A stretch of 64,000 bases of DNA from Arthrobacter sp. OY3WO11. Lineage in GTDB: Bacteria > Actinomycetota > Actinomycetes > Actinomycetales > Micrococcaceae. The stretch spans positions 3,475,828-3,539,827 of the forward strand of contig NZ_LWLP01000001.1 in NCBI RefSeq assembly GCF_001641125.1, written 5' to 3'. Under the pieces are notes generated by a model that was not told where the DNA came from, searched no databases, and worked only from the letters and a program-made list of their open reading frames with translations. The stretch's first letter is position 1. Each line of letters starts with the position of its first letter. Both the position numbers and the translations under genes were made by a program. Shown here one piece after another: positions 44,745-53,937 of this stretch.

Positions 44745-45578
44745 TCACTTCGCGGCCAGGTGCGGGTAGTTGTCTACTCCCACCCTATGGCTATCGCTTG
44801 CCCAGGCGCCGCCCAAAAGTTCCGCCCGTTCGTCCCGTGCCGTGGTGTCCAGGCCGCCGGCGAAGGCCTCGGCATCATCCTGCGGTTCGAATCCAATGCG
44901 CTTCCCGGCTTCCAGGTTTGCCCAGCCCCGGGTGTTGGCCGAGACGGCCCACACCACGTGGTGCCCGGGGGCGCCGAGGTTGTTCAGGGTGGCCTCCACC
45001 AGGCGGAAGGAGTCAGCGGGCGAGAGCCAGGATCCAAGCGTGCGGAGGTTTCCGGGCCGTTCACCTCCGGTGCCGATGCGAGCGCTGACCACCTTCATGC
45101 CGTATTTGTCCGCATACAGGCTTCCCAGCGCCTCCACGGCTGCCTTGCTGACGCCGTAGTAGGTGTCCGGGCGGGGAATCAGCACCGAATCCTGCGCTGC
45201 CGTTTCGGTGGGGTGGAAGCCTACGGCGTGCGTGGAACTGGCCAGAAGGACACGTTCGACGCCGTTCTGCCGGGCAGCTTCCAGCGTCACCTGGGTGCCG
45301 GTGATGTTGGTGGACACCAGTTCCGCCCACGTTTTCTCGCGGTGCAGCCCGCCCAGGTGGATGACAGCCGTGGCCCCCTTGAGGGCGTCCGCCATGAAGT
45401 CCGGATCCGTCACTGACCCCACCTGCACGGACTCATTGGGACGGGGATCCTGCGCTGCCGCCAGGTCCAGCAGCCGGACCGCGTAGCCGGCCCCGGCAAG
45501 GTAGGGCCGCAGCAGTGTGGCCATCATTCCGGCGCCGCCCGTAAGCGCGATTGTCACGGGGGTTACTGCTGCACTCAA
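44745..45578 (-). CDS. udh: Uronate dehydrogenase (SDR family)
   Basis: NAD-dependent oxidation of glucuronate or galacturonate to the aldarate lactone, the entry step of the oxidative route. It is 277 residues: LTGGAGMMATLLRPYL (nucleotide loop), VIHLGGLHREKTW, LLASSTHAVGFHP, and YYGVSKAAVEALG (catalytic YxxxK). The segment set resembles bacterial uronate dehydrogenases, with other SDR epimerases as the alternative. It starts with TTG at 45578 after ggagg, 40 bp upstream of the IclR gene, and is divergent from the ABC importer. Confidence 0.85.
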   Translation of the reverse strand: MSAAVTPVTIALTGGAGMMATLLRPYLAGAGYAVRLLDLAAAQDPRPNESVQVGSVTDPDFMADALKGATAVIHLGGLHREKTWAELVSTNITGTQVTLEAARQNGVERVLLASSTHAVGFHPTETAAQDSVLIPRPDTYYGVSKAAVEALGSLYADKYGMKVVSARIGTGGERPGNLRTLGSWLSPADSFRLVEATLNNLGAPGHHVVWAVSANTRGWANLEAGKRIGFEPQDDAEAFAGGLDTTARDERAELLGGAWASDSHRVGVDNYPHLAAK

Positions 45579-45592
45579 TTTTCCTCCGACGG

Positions 45593-45638
45593 TTGACAGC
45601 CTGTGATCCTAATCATACTCTCATGAAGTACGTTTCAT
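45593..45638. promoter_or_regulatory. Divergent udh/ABC promoter region with IclR-type operator
   Basis: On the plus strand TTGACA (45593-45598) is followed at 17 bp by TACTCT. On the minus strand TATGAT (complement of 45612-45617) serves udh. ATGAAGTACGTTTCAT at 45623-45638 has perfect 5-bp arms (ATGAA/TTCAT) and resembles KdgR/IclR-type TGAA-TTTCA sites. It overlaps the expected plus-strand start site. Confidence 0.55.
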
Positions 45639-45680
45639 ATGGTAACAGCATTTTATATATGTAAAAAGAGGAGAATCAGG

Positions 45681-47012
45681 GTGGATTCCAAGTTCAAGTC
45701 GTACTCCCGCGCAACACTGGCAATGGCCGTTGCCTCCGCGGCCATGCTCACCGGCTGCAGCGCCGGCTCATCAACGCCGGCAGCCACTGACGACGGTCAA
45801 CCCATCGAGGTCTGGGCTCGCGCCGGCACCGATGCCGCCACCACCTACGCCGCCATGTTCAAGGAATTCACCGCCAAGACGGGCGTTGAGGTCAACTTCC
45901 AGGGCGTGCCGGACCTGGACCAGCAGCTGCAGACCCGCGCAGCGTCCAAGAAGCTCCCGGACATCGTGATCAACGATTCCGCCGCCCTGGGCAACTACAC
46001 GGCGCAGGGCTACCTGGTGGAGGTGGACAAGTCCACGGTTGAGGGCAACGACAAAATTGCCGATTCCCTCTGGGACGAGGCCAAGGGCCTGGACGGCGCC
46101 ACCTACGGCGTCCCGTTCTCCCGGCAGACCATGGTGACCATGATCCGCAAGGACTGGCGCGAAAAGCTGGGCCTGCCGGTACCCGAGACCCAGGAGGACC
46201 TGGAGAAGCTCGCCACCGCCTTTGCCACCCAGGACCCCGACGGCAACGGCCAGGCGGACACCTACGGCATGACCGTCCCCGGCTCCACCGAGCGCGGCTA
46301 CCTGGGCTGGTGGGCCTCCTCCTACCTGTGGCAGAACGGCGGCGCCTACCTCAAGGACGAAGGCGAGGGGAAGTTCGCGGCCAACGCTTCCAGCACCGAG
46401 GCACAGGAAGGCGTCACCTGGATCAAGAAGCAGTTCTGCACCCCCGGCAACACGCAGCCGGGCGCCCTCACAGCGGCCACCAGCGTTGCCTCGCCCTTCT
46501 TCCAGACCGGCAAGACCGGCATCATCCTCACCGGCCCGTACAACTTCTCCTCCTTTGACACGTCCCTGGGTAAGGACGTCTACGAGGTCATCGAGGCCCC
46601 GAAGGGTTCCGTGGACAACACCGTCCTGGCCGAAGGCGAAAACATCTACGTCACGGCCAGCAACGGCAAGCCCGAGCAGACCAAGCAGGTCATCGACTAC
46701 CTGGTGTCCGCAGACGGCCAGAAGGCAGGCATGACGGCGGGCAAGCAGCCGATCGTCCGCGTACCGGTCAACGGCGACGTTGATGCCGCCGCCGTCTACA
46801 ACGATCCCCGCTGGGCCGTGGTCCAGGACGCCCTGCAGGACTCCTCCAAGGCATTCCCGTCAGCGATCAACTTCGTGCCCATCAAGCAGGTTGCTGCCGA
46901 GGCCCTGAACAAGATCGTCTCCGACTGCGGCGCAGACAACGTGGAATCAGGCCTGCAGGCCCTGGATACCGCCATCAACGACGAGCTGACGAGCCAGAAC
47001 GCCAAGTCATGA
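45681..47012 (+). CDS. Sugar ABC transporter substrate-binding lipoprotein
   Basis: A 443-residue family-1 solute-binding protein. The signal peptide ends in the lipobox MLTGC, so it is anchored outside. IEVWARAGTDAATTYAAMFK and the later PFFQTGKTGIILTGPYNFSS are typical. I start at GTG 45681 with gaggaga 7 bp upstream, not at the earlier ATG. Given the flanking enzymes, the ligand is probably a hexuronate, an oligo-uronide or an aldarate (inference). Confidence 0.9.
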   Translation: MDSKFKSYSRATLAMAVASAAMLTGCSAGSSTPAATDDGQPIEVWARAGTDAATTYAAMFKEFTAKTGVEVNFQGVPDLDQQLQTRAASKKLPDIVINDSAALGNYTAQGYLVEVDKSTVEGNDKIADSLWDEAKGLDGATYGVPFSRQTMVTMIRKDWREKLGLPVPETQEDLEKLATAFATQDPDGNGQADTYGMTVPGSTERGYLGWWASSYLWQNGGAYLKDEGEGKFAANASSTEAQEGVTWIKKQFCTPGNTQPGALTAATSVASPFFQTGKTGIILTGPYNFSSFDTSLGKDVYEVIEAPKGSVDNTVLAEGENIYVTASNGKPEQTKQVIDYLVSADGQKAGMTAGKQPIVRVPVNGDVDAAAVYNDPRWAVVQDALQDSSKAFPSAINFVPIKQVAAEALNKIVSDCGADNVESGLQALDTAINDELTSQNAKS

Positions 47013-47956
47013 CTTCAGCAGCAACAAAACCGGCGGTAACGCCGGTCCAGGCCAAGCGGTCCAGCCCGCCCCCGCGCCGCAGGAAAGGCAACCGGGCACA
47101 TCTCCTGGCCGTCTGGGTGTTCCTTCTTCCCGCGGCTGTCCTGGCCCTCTACTTCAAATTCATCCCCATGGTGGAGGGAATCCGGCTGAGCCTCTTCAAG
47201 GTCCAGCCCTTCCTGGGCGACGTCTTTGTTGGCTTCGACAACTACGTCAGCGTCCTGACCGATGCCCGCTTCATGGACGCCCTGGGCCACACCGTGATCC
47301 TGGGCGTCACCCAGACCATGGGCGCCCTGGTGGTGGGCTTCGTCCTGGCCCTCCTCCTGGAGGGCCAGGCGAAGTCCCTGTGGTTCCTGCGCACCGCCAT
47401 CTTCCTGCCCGTGGTCACGGCGCTTGCCGTAGTGGGTGAAATCTGGCGCATCCTCTACTTCCCCACCGCCGACGGGCCGCTGAACACCATCCTCAGCTGG
47501 GTGGGCCTGGGGCCGCTCCAGTTCCTGAACGGCACGGACACGGCACTGTGGTCCATCGCCGTCGTGGGCATCTGGAGCGGCGCCCCGTACAACATGGTGA
47601 TCATCCTGGCCGGCCTGGCCGGCATTGACCGCGCCCTGTACGAATCGGCCGGCGTGGACGGCGCCACGGTCTGGCAGCGCCTGCGCTACATCACCCTGCC
47701 GGCGCTGCGTCCGGCAATCGTGATCGTCCTGACGCTGGCCGCCATCCGAAGCCTCCGCAGCTTCACGGAAGTGTATGTGCTCACCGGCGGCGGCCCGGCC
47801 GGATCCACCGAGGTGTGGATGACCCGCATGTATTCGCTGGGCTTCCAGCGCAACGACATCGGCGTGGCCTCCGCCGCGGCCGTGCTGCTGCTGGTGGTCA
47901 CGCTCCTGCTGACAGTGGGCACCCAGCTCGTGGCCCGAAGGAAGGCAGAACGATGA
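47009..47956 (+). CDS. Sugar ABC transporter permease 1 (MalF type)
   Basis: A 315-residue permease with a proline-arginine-rich N-terminal tail and six membrane helices. The inner-membrane EAA loop reads ESAGVDGATVWQRLRYITLP, the site that contacts the ATPase. It starts in an ATGA overlap with the binding-protein gene. No ATPase gene is in the cluster, so a shared MsiK-type ATPase encoded elsewhere is likely. Confidence 0.92.
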   Translation: MTSAATKPAVTPVQAKRSSPPPRRRKGNRAHLLAVWVFLLPAAVLALYFKFIPMVEGIRLSLFKVQPFLGDVFVGFDNYVSVLTDARFMDALGHTVILGVTQTMGALVVGFVLALLLEGQAKSLWFLRTAIFLPVVTALAVVGEIWRILYFPTADGPLNTILSWVGLGPLQFLNGTDTALWSIAVVGIWSGAPYNMVIILAGLAGIDRALYESAGVDGATVWQRLRYITLPALRPAIVIVLTLAAIRSLRSFTEVYVLTGGGPAGSTEVWMTRMYSLGFQRNDIGVASAAAVLLLVVTLLLTVGTQLVARRKAER

Positions 47957-48864
47957 GCCACACCACAACCCGGACGTCGCCGCGGACCAAGCGGCCGTCG
48001 TCGTCCTCCCGTTTCGACTCAGCCCTGGGCTGGTCCCCCGGCTTTGGCACCAACATGGTGCTGCGCATCGTGCTGTGCGTCCTGGTGTTCTGCATCTTCG
48101 CGCTGCCGTTCGCCGCCATCATCTCCGGAGCGTTCGACAGGAACAGCAGCCCCACCGAGATCACGCTTCTGCCCAAGACGTTCACCCTGGCCAACTTCGA
48201 GGCAGCGTCACAGCAGGGGCTCTGGGGCTACCTGCTCAACTCCCTGGTCATTGCCGGCGGCGGGCTGCTGCTGCAGATGACAGTGTCCGTGTTCGCGGCC
48301 TACAGCCTGAGCCGGAAGAAGTTCCGCGGCCAGGCAATCCTCCTGCTCCTGGTCCTGCTGACCATGATGCTGCCGGAGGAAGTCATTGCCATCCCGCTCT
48401 CGCTGGTGCTGGGCGATCTCCCCTTGCTGGGGATCAGCCTTCGCGGAAGCGTACTGGCCGTCATCCTGCCGGTGGGCATCTGGGGGTTCTCCATCTTCAT
48501 CATGAGCGAGTTCATGAAGGAGATCCCCGCCGAGATCGAGGAAGCCGCCCGGCTGGACGGCGTGGGCGAGTTCCGCATGCTGTTCACCATCATCCTTCCG
48601 CTCTGCAAGCCCGCCCTGGGCGTCATCGGGATCTTCGGCTTCATGATGGTGTGGGACCAGTACCTCCTCCCCCTCATTGCCGCCAACGATCCGAGCGACT
48701 ACACGCTGACGGTTGCACTCTCCGTGCTCCGCAATGACACCACGGTTGGACCCGGCGTCCTGCTGGCCGGCGCCGTCATGGCCATGATCCCCAGCCTGCT
48801 GGTGTACCTCTTCCTGCAGCGCTCCATGATCCGCGGCATCACAGCAGGCGCCACCAAAGGCTAG
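47953..48864 (+). CDS. Sugar ABC transporter permease 2 (MalG type)
   Basis: A 303-residue permease. The EAA loop is EEAARLDGVGEFRMLFTIILP, and the last helices end in LFLQRSMIRGITAGATKG, as usual for the second permease. The ATG at 47953 gives a 4-bp overlap with the first permease; the longer frame from 47815 lies inside that gene and is not used. Confidence 0.92.
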   Translation: MSHTTTRTSPRTKRPSSSSRFDSALGWSPGFGTNMVLRIVLCVLVFCIFALPFAAIISGAFDRNSSPTEITLLPKTFTLANFEAASQQGLWGYLLNSLVIAGGGLLLQMTVSVFAAYSLSRKKFRGQAILLLLVLLTMMLPEEVIAIPLSLVLGDLPLLGISLRGSVLAVILPVGIWGFSIFIMSEFMKEIPAEIEEAARLDGVGEFRMLFTIILPLCKPALGVIGIFGFMMVWDQYLLPLIAANDPSDYTLTVALSVLRNDTTVGPGVLLAGAVMAMIPSLLVYLFLQRSMIRGITAGATKG

Positions 48865-48905
48865 GGCAGGCCCAACCCGTCCGCCCACACCACGAAAGAA
48901 GTTCA

Positions 48906-50195
48906 ATGAAAACCAGCGCCATCCTCCCTGCAGCCCACGCCCCCACCGCGGCCGACCTGAAAATCACCGAGATCACGATTACCCCCATCGCATTCTCCGA
49001 CCCCCCGCTGCTGAACGCCGTGGGAGTCCACGAACCGCTGGTGCACCGGGTGGTGATCGAGGTCCAGACCGCCAACGGCCTGCTGGGCCTGGGCGAATGC
49101 GCCGGCGGGCAGAGCCGGCTGGACAACCTGGCGGTGGGCGCCAACGCCATCAAGGGCCTCGGCGTCTTTGACACCTCCCTGATGGAGCAGCTCATCAACG
49201 AGGCACTGGACCCCGCGCTCTCCGCGTTCGAGAAGGCAGCCGTGTTCTCCGCGTTCGAGGTGGCAGCGCTGGACATCCAGGGCCACGCCACCGGCCGCAC
49301 AGTCAGCGAACTCCTGGGCGGCACCGTCCGGGACGAGGTTCCCTTCAGCGCCTACCTGTTCTACAAGTGGGCCGAACATCCCGCCATGGACGGCAAACCG
49401 GCCATCACGGACGAATGGGGCGAGGCCCTGGATCCGGCGGGCATTGTGCGGCAGGCGCAGAAGATGATTTCCGAGTACGGGTTCAAGTCCATCAAGCTCA
49501 AGGGCGGCGTGTTTCCTCCGGCACAGGAGATCGAGGCCATCAAGGCCCTGCGTGAAGCGTTCCCGGAGATGCCCCTCCGCCTTGACCCCAATACGGCCTG
49601 GACCGTAGAGACCTCCCAGTGGGTGGCCCGGGAAACCGACGGGCTGCTCGAGTACCTGGAGGACCCCACCCCGGGCCTGGAGGGAATGGGCGAGGTGGCG
49701 GCCACCGCTGCCATGCCGCTGGCAACCAACATGTGCGTGGTGGCATTCGACCACATCAAGCGGAGCGTTGAACTGGATTCCGTCCAGGTCATCCTGGGCG
49801 ACCACCACTACTGGGGCGGCCTGCGGCACACGCGGGAACTGGGCACCATCTGCCAGACCTTCGGCATAGGTTTGTCCATGCACTCCAACTCCCACCTGGG
49901 CATCAGCCTGGCCGCCATGGTCCACGTTGCAGCCGCCACGCCCGCCCTCACCTACGCCTGCGACACGCACTACCCGTGGAACGGGCACAATGACGTGGTC
50001 AAGCCCGGCGTCCTGCGCTTCGTTGACGGCAGCGTCCGTGTTCCCACCGGCACCGGCCTGGGCGTGGAACTGGACCGGGAGAAGCTGGCCGAGCTCCACC
50101 AGCAGTACCTCGACGCCAGGATGACCGCCAGGGATGACACCGGCTACATGCAGCGCTTTGTCCCGGACTACACGGCGGATCTTCCGCGGTGGTAA
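48906..50195 (+). CDS. gudD: Glucarate dehydratase (enolase superfamily)
   Basis: Dehydrates D-glucarate (or a related aldarate) to 5-keto-4-deoxyglucarate, the substrate of KdgD. It is 429 residues. The KxK base is in FKSIKLKGG; metal ligands appear in RLDPNTAW and LEDPTPGLEGM, and the catalytic His in GLSMHSNSHLGISLA. It follows the permeases after 41 bp. A galactarate preference is possible. Confidence 0.9.
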   Translation: MKTSAILPAAHAPTAADLKITEITITPIAFSDPPLLNAVGVHEPLVHRVVIEVQTANGLLGLGECAGGQSRLDNLAVGANAIKGLGVFDTSLMEQLINEALDPALSAFEKAAVFSAFEVAALDIQGHATGRTVSELLGGTVRDEVPFSAYLFYKWAEHPAMDGKPAITDEWGEALDPAGIVRQAQKMISEYGFKSIKLKGGVFPPAQEIEAIKALREAFPEMPLRLDPNTAWTVETSQWVARETDGLLEYLEDPTPGLEGMGEVAATAAMPLATNMCVVAFDHIKRSVELDSVQVILGDHHYWGGLRHTRELGTICQTFGIGLSMHSNSHLGISLAAMVHVAAATPALTYACDTHYPWNGHNDVVKPGVLRFVDGSVRVPTGTGLGVELDREKLAELHQQYLDARMTARDDTGYMQRFVPDYTADLPRW

Positions 50196-51385
50196 CGCCG
50201 CCGGCGCCGCAGGTCACGGGATACCTCTACCCCTGGGACGTCCTGGGCGATCCTGCTGCGGCCGCCTGGGTCAAAGATACGGGCGTGCACCGGGTGGCGC
50301 TGGCTGCGGCCTACCACTCGGTGCGGGCCGCCACCCCGCGGCACCCGGAGCGCCGGGTGGTTGATGCCGGTTCCGCCGCCCTCTACGTGCCGGTCACCGG
50401 GGCGTGGGACGGCAGTTTCCTCCGCCCCGCTAATGCCGCTGAGTGGACCGAACGCGACGACTCGTTTTCAGAAGCTGCCGCGGTCCTCCGCAGTGCCGGG
50501 CTCCCCGTGGATGCGTGGGTGGTCCTGACGCATTCAAGTGCCGTGGGCAGCCGGCAGCGGGACCTGTGCGTGCAGAATGCCTTCGCCGAAACATACCGCT
50601 ACGCCCTGTGCCCGTCACAGCTTCAGGTCCGCGAGTACGCCGCCCGGCTGATAGGACAGGTCCTGGAACTGGGCCGGCCGGATGGCCTGGTCCTCGAGGC
50701 AGTGGGTCCGCTGGGCTTCGGCCACCAGAACCAGCACGAAAAGACCGAGGGCGCGGGATACTCGCCCTGGGTGCAGGCGCTCCTCTCCCTGTGCTTCTGC
50801 GGCGCCTGCTGCACGGCCTACGCTCAACGCGGCCTGCCCGTGGAGGCTCTCCGGAAGCGGGTGCGGGACGTGATCCGGCTCCACACGGACGCTCCGGACG
50901 CCACGCCGGAAACGGCTACCGAAACCGCCGAGTTCCTGCCGCTGCTGGCGGCCCGGTGGGATGCCACGGCCGCCCTGCTCGACGCCTGCCTCGCGGTGGT
51001 GTCCGGCTCAGGTGTCCGCATCTCACTGCACGCCTCCCCTGATCCGTGGTCCACCGGCCCGTTTGTCTCCGTTGAGGCACTGCGCCGGAGCCTGCTCTTG
51101 CCCCTGATGGACAACGTCACCGCCGTGGTCCCCTGCTGGGGGGAAGCGGCGCAGGGTGCTGTCACTGTGGCCGCCATGGCTGCGGCCGCGCCCGGGGCAA
51201 CGGTGGGCTCTTATGTGCTGGTGCTGCCGCCGAAGCCCGCCGAGGCCGGGGCCCTGTCCCGGGAATGGGGCGCGCTCCTGGAGGCCGGAAGCAGCGAACT
51301 GCATGTCTACCACCTGGGCCTGGCTTCCTCCGCCCGCCTGGACGCTGCCGCGGAAGCCGTCCACAGCGTGGGCGCCGGCAGCTGA
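50189..51385 (+). CDS. Hypothetical protein of the glucarate cluster
   Basis: A 398-residue protein I do not recognise. It begins VTGYLYPWDVLGDPAAAAWV and alternates hydrophobic strands and helices in a way that suggests a TIM barrel (VHRVALAAAYHS, GLVLEAVGPLGFGHQNQHEK, SGVRISLHASPDPW). A cluster of cysteines (LCFCGACCTAY) could bind metal. It overlaps gudD by 7 bp and ends the operon, so a role in hexuronate or oligo-uronide use is likely. A glycosidase-like or sugar-binding activity is only a guess. Confidence 0.72.
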   Translation: MVTPPAPQVTGYLYPWDVLGDPAAAAWVKDTGVHRVALAAAYHSVRAATPRHPERRVVDAGSAALYVPVTGAWDGSFLRPANAAEWTERDDSFSEAAAVLRSAGLPVDAWVVLTHSSAVGSRQRDLCVQNAFAETYRYALCPSQLQVREYAARLIGQVLELGRPDGLVLEAVGPLGFGHQNQHEKTEGAGYSPWVQALLSLCFCGACCTAYAQRGLPVEALRKRVRDVIRLHTDAPDATPETATETAEFLPLLAARWDATAALLDACLAVVSGSGVRISLHASPDPWSTGPFVSVEALRRSLLLPLMDNVTAVVPCWGEAAQGAVTVAAMAAAAPGATVGSYVLVLPPKPAEAGALSREWGALLEAGSSELHVYHLGLASSARLDAAAEAVHSVGAGS

Positions 51386-51404
51386 CCCGGCGGTGCCCGC
51401 CCGG

Positions 51405-51540
51405 AGTGAGGTGCCGCCGTCGTGCGTTCCTCCCCGGTTGCTTCCCGGGGCACCCGGGCGCCGCGCCGCGCACGACGGCGTGTCCCCGCCCCGGAGGGCA
51501 GCGCGCCCTGACTAACTGGGCAGGACCGCACGCGCCCTGC
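51405..51540. repeat. Dispersed element with terminal inverted repeats, copy 2
   Basis: GTGCGTTCCTCCCC (51422-51435) and GGGCAGGACCGCAC (51518-51531) form the ends; CGCACGACGGCG lies inside. It is very similar to the copy at 40.1 kb and is followed at once by copy 3. The gap 51386-51755 holds only these two copies. Confidence 0.82.
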
Positions 51541-51555
51541 TCTAGCCGACGTCCG

Positions 51556-51690
51556 GGGTGAGGCGCCGCCGTCGTGCGTTCCTGCCCGGTTGCTTTCCGG
51601 GGCACCCTGCCGGCGCACCGCAGACGACGGCGTGTCCCGGCTGAGTCAGGCATGGGACCCTGACGAAATGGGCAGGAACGTACGCAACCC
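51556..51690. repeat. Dispersed element with terminal inverted repeats, copy 3
   Basis: GTGCGTTCCTGCCC (51574-51587) and GGGCAGGAACGTAC (51670-51683), complementary at 13 of 14 positions, with GACGACGGCG inside. The central part is more diverged than in copies 1 and 2. Confidence 0.8.
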
Positions 51691-51755
51691 GCGCGGCGTG
51701 TGACGTCCGTTTCATCTAGCGGGCCGCGCCGTCCGGCGGTGGTACCGTGGCGCCT

Positions 51756-53222
51756 ATGCACCTGAAGGCTTACCAGCGAAGCCCCCACCCTAAGCGTCCA
51801 AGGAAAAAACCGAAGGCCGTGCTGGCCGGGTACAGCCGGTCCCTGGCAGAACTCCAGGGCAAGCAGGTGCCAACCCTTCGAAGGGTGGCCCACAAGCTGG
51901 TGCCCCGGCACCCCGCGCAGCTGATCGCCCTGGGCTTCGTCCTTGCCATCGCCGCAGGGACCGCGCTCCTGATGCTGCCGGCGGCCGCCACAGGCCCACG
52001 GCCGGCGTCACTGCTGGAAGCACTGTTCACCGCAACGTCCGCGGTGTGCGTCACCGGACTGATCACCGTGGATACCCCGGTGTTCTGGACAGGATTCGGC
52101 CATGCGGTCATCCTGGTGCTGATCCAGATCGGCGGGTTCGGCGTGATGTCCTTCGGTGCGCTCCTGGGCGTACTGACGGCCCGCCGCCTGGGGCTGCGTT
52201 CACGGATGCTGGCCGCCACGGAAACCAAGAGCACCGGCTTCGGCGATGTGCGCCGCGTCCTGATCGGCGTCCTGCTGATCACCGTCATTGTGGAGACCAT
52301 CCTCGCGGCGGTCCTGATGCTCCGCTTCCTGCTGGGCTACGGCTACACGCCCGGAGAGGCCCTGTGGCACGGGGTTTTCCACTCCGTGTCCGCCTTCAAC
52401 AACGCCGGCTTTGCGCTGTACTCGGACAGCCTGATGGGCTTTGTGGGCGACCCGTGGGTGTGCCTGCCCATCGCGGGCGCGGTGATCATCGGCAGCCTGG
52501 GCTTTCCGGTCCTGTTCGAGCTGCGCCGCCAGTACCGCCGGCCCATTTTTTGGAGCATGCACACCAAGATCGTCCTGGCGGGCAGCGCCGTGCTCCTGGC
52601 CGGCGGGACCGTGTTCCTCACGGCCGCCGAATGGACCAATCCCGCTACCCTGGGCGGCCTGGCTCCCGAGGAACGCATCCTGGGCGGATTCTTCCAGTCC
52701 GCGATCACGCGCACCGCCGGGTTCAACAGCGTTGACATCGGCCAGATGCACCCCGTCTCCTGGCTGGGCATGGACATCCTGATGTTCATCGGCGGCGGCC
52801 CGGCCGGCACCGCGGGCGGACTGAAAATCACCACCTTCGCCGTGCTGTTCTTCATCCTGGCCACGGAGCTCCGCGGGGACACCGCGGTGAACATCTTTGG
52901 CAAGCGCCTTTCCCGGGCCGTGCACCGCCAGGCCATCACCGTGGTGCTCCTGGCCATCGCCCTGGTGACTGCGTCCACCATGTTCCTGATGCTGATCACC
53001 GACTTCGGCCAGGAACGGATCCTGTTCGAGGTGGTGTCCGCCTTTGCCACCGTGGGCCTGTCCACCGGTATCACTGCGGGGATGCCTCCCGCCGGGCAGG
53101 TGGTGCTGATCCTGCTCATGTTCATCGGCCGGCTTGGACCTGTCACGCTGGGCACGGCGCTTGCCCTCCGGAAACGCCCCATACTGTACGAAAACCCGAA
53201 GGAAAGGCCCCTCATTGGCTAA
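51756..53222 (+). CDS. TrkH/KtrB-type potassium channel subunit
   Basis: A 488-residue membrane protein of the TrkH/KtrB family, which brings K+ into the cell through four pore loops. Pore-filter segments are seen in TSAVCVTGLITVDT, SVSAFNNAGFALY, TRTAGFNSVD and ATVGLSTGI. ATG 51756 is likely leaderless, with TACCGT at 51743-51748 as its -10; GTG 51747 is the alternative. The regulatory subunit follows with an 8-bp overlap. Confidence 0.93.
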   Translation: MHLKAYQRSPHPKRPRKKPKAVLAGYSRSLAELQGKQVPTLRRVAHKLVPRHPAQLIALGFVLAIAAGTALLMLPAAATGPRPASLLEALFTATSAVCVTGLITVDTPVFWTGFGHAVILVLIQIGGFGVMSFGALLGVLTARRLGLRSRMLAATETKSTGFGDVRRVLIGVLLITVIVETILAAVLMLRFLLGYGYTPGEALWHGVFHSVSAFNNAGFALYSDSLMGFVGDPWVCLPIAGAVIIGSLGFPVLFELRRQYRRPIFWSMHTKIVLAGSAVLLAGGTVFLTAAEWTNPATLGGLAPEERILGGFFQSAITRTAGFNSVDIGQMHPVSWLGMDILMFIGGGPAGTAGGLKITTFAVLFFILATELRGDTAVNIFGKRLSRAVHRQAITVVLLAIALVTASTMFLMLITDFGQERILFEVVSAFATVGLSTGITAGMPPAGQVVLILLMFIGRLGPVTLGTALALRKRPILYENPKERPLIG

Positions 53223-53907
53223 GGACATCTTCACCCGCAGGGGCGAGCGCGCCCAACACCCCGATTCCGTGGCCGTTATTGGACTGGGGCGTTTTGGCGG
53301 CTCCCTGGCGCTGGAACTCGAAGCACAGGGCACCGAGGTACTGGGGATCGACAGCAACGAGGAAATCGTGCAGTCCTACAACGGACGGCTGGCCCATGTG
53401 GTCCGTGCGGACTCCACCAAGGAAGAAGTACTGCGGCAGCTCTCCGTCCACGAGTTTGACCGGGCCGTGGTGGGCATCGGCTCCGACCTGGAGGCGAGCA
53501 TCCTCACCACCTCCCGCCTGCTCACCTTCAAGCACCCGGAAATCTGGGCCAAGGCCATCAGCGAACCGCACGCGGAAATCCTGGAACAACTTGGCGTGCA
53601 GCACGTCATCCGGCCCGAGCACGACATGGGCCGGCGCGTGGCGCACCTGGTCCGCGGGTCCATCCTGGACTATGTGGAATTCGAGGACGACTTTGTGATG
53701 GTCCGCACCCAGCCGCCGTCGGATGCCCGGGACCGGCCCCTGGGCGTGCTGGGCCTCCGGGACAAGTACGGAATCACCATCGTGGCGGTCAAAAGGCCCG
53801 GCGGAACCTGGCAGCACACCACCGCCCAGACCGTGCTGTATGACGACGACCAGATCATTGTCCAGGGCACCAAGAACCTGGCCGAACGGTTCAGCACCCG
53901 CCCCTAG
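53215..53907 (+). CDS. TrkA/KtrA-type potassium uptake regulatory subunit
   Basis: A 230-residue RCK protein that gates the TrkH channel by binding nucleotides. SVAVIGLGRFGGSLALELEA is the Rossmann loop, followed by EVLGIDSNEEIV, and a C-terminal RCK_C domain (GLRDKYGITIVAVKRPGG). It starts with TTG 53215 after aaggaaagg, overlapping the trkH stop by 8 bp. Confidence 0.93.
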   Translation: MAKDIFTRRGERAQHPDSVAVIGLGRFGGSLALELEAQGTEVLGIDSNEEIVQSYNGRLAHVVRADSTKEEVLRQLSVHEFDRAVVGIGSDLEASILTTSRLLTFKHPEIWAKAISEPHAEILEQLGVQHVIRPEHDMGRRVAHLVRGSILDYVEFEDDFVMVRTQPPSDARDRPLGVLGLRDKYGITIVAVKRPGGTWQHTTAQTVLYDDDQIIVQGTKNLAERFSTRP

Positions 53908-53937
53908 GCCGGTACTGCCGGAGCAGCGGGCTCCGAA

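Noticed and set aside
47815..47952. Longer N-terminus for the second ABC permease
   Set aside because: It lies within the first permease gene; the ATG at 47953 gives the usual 4-bp overlap and a normal permease length.
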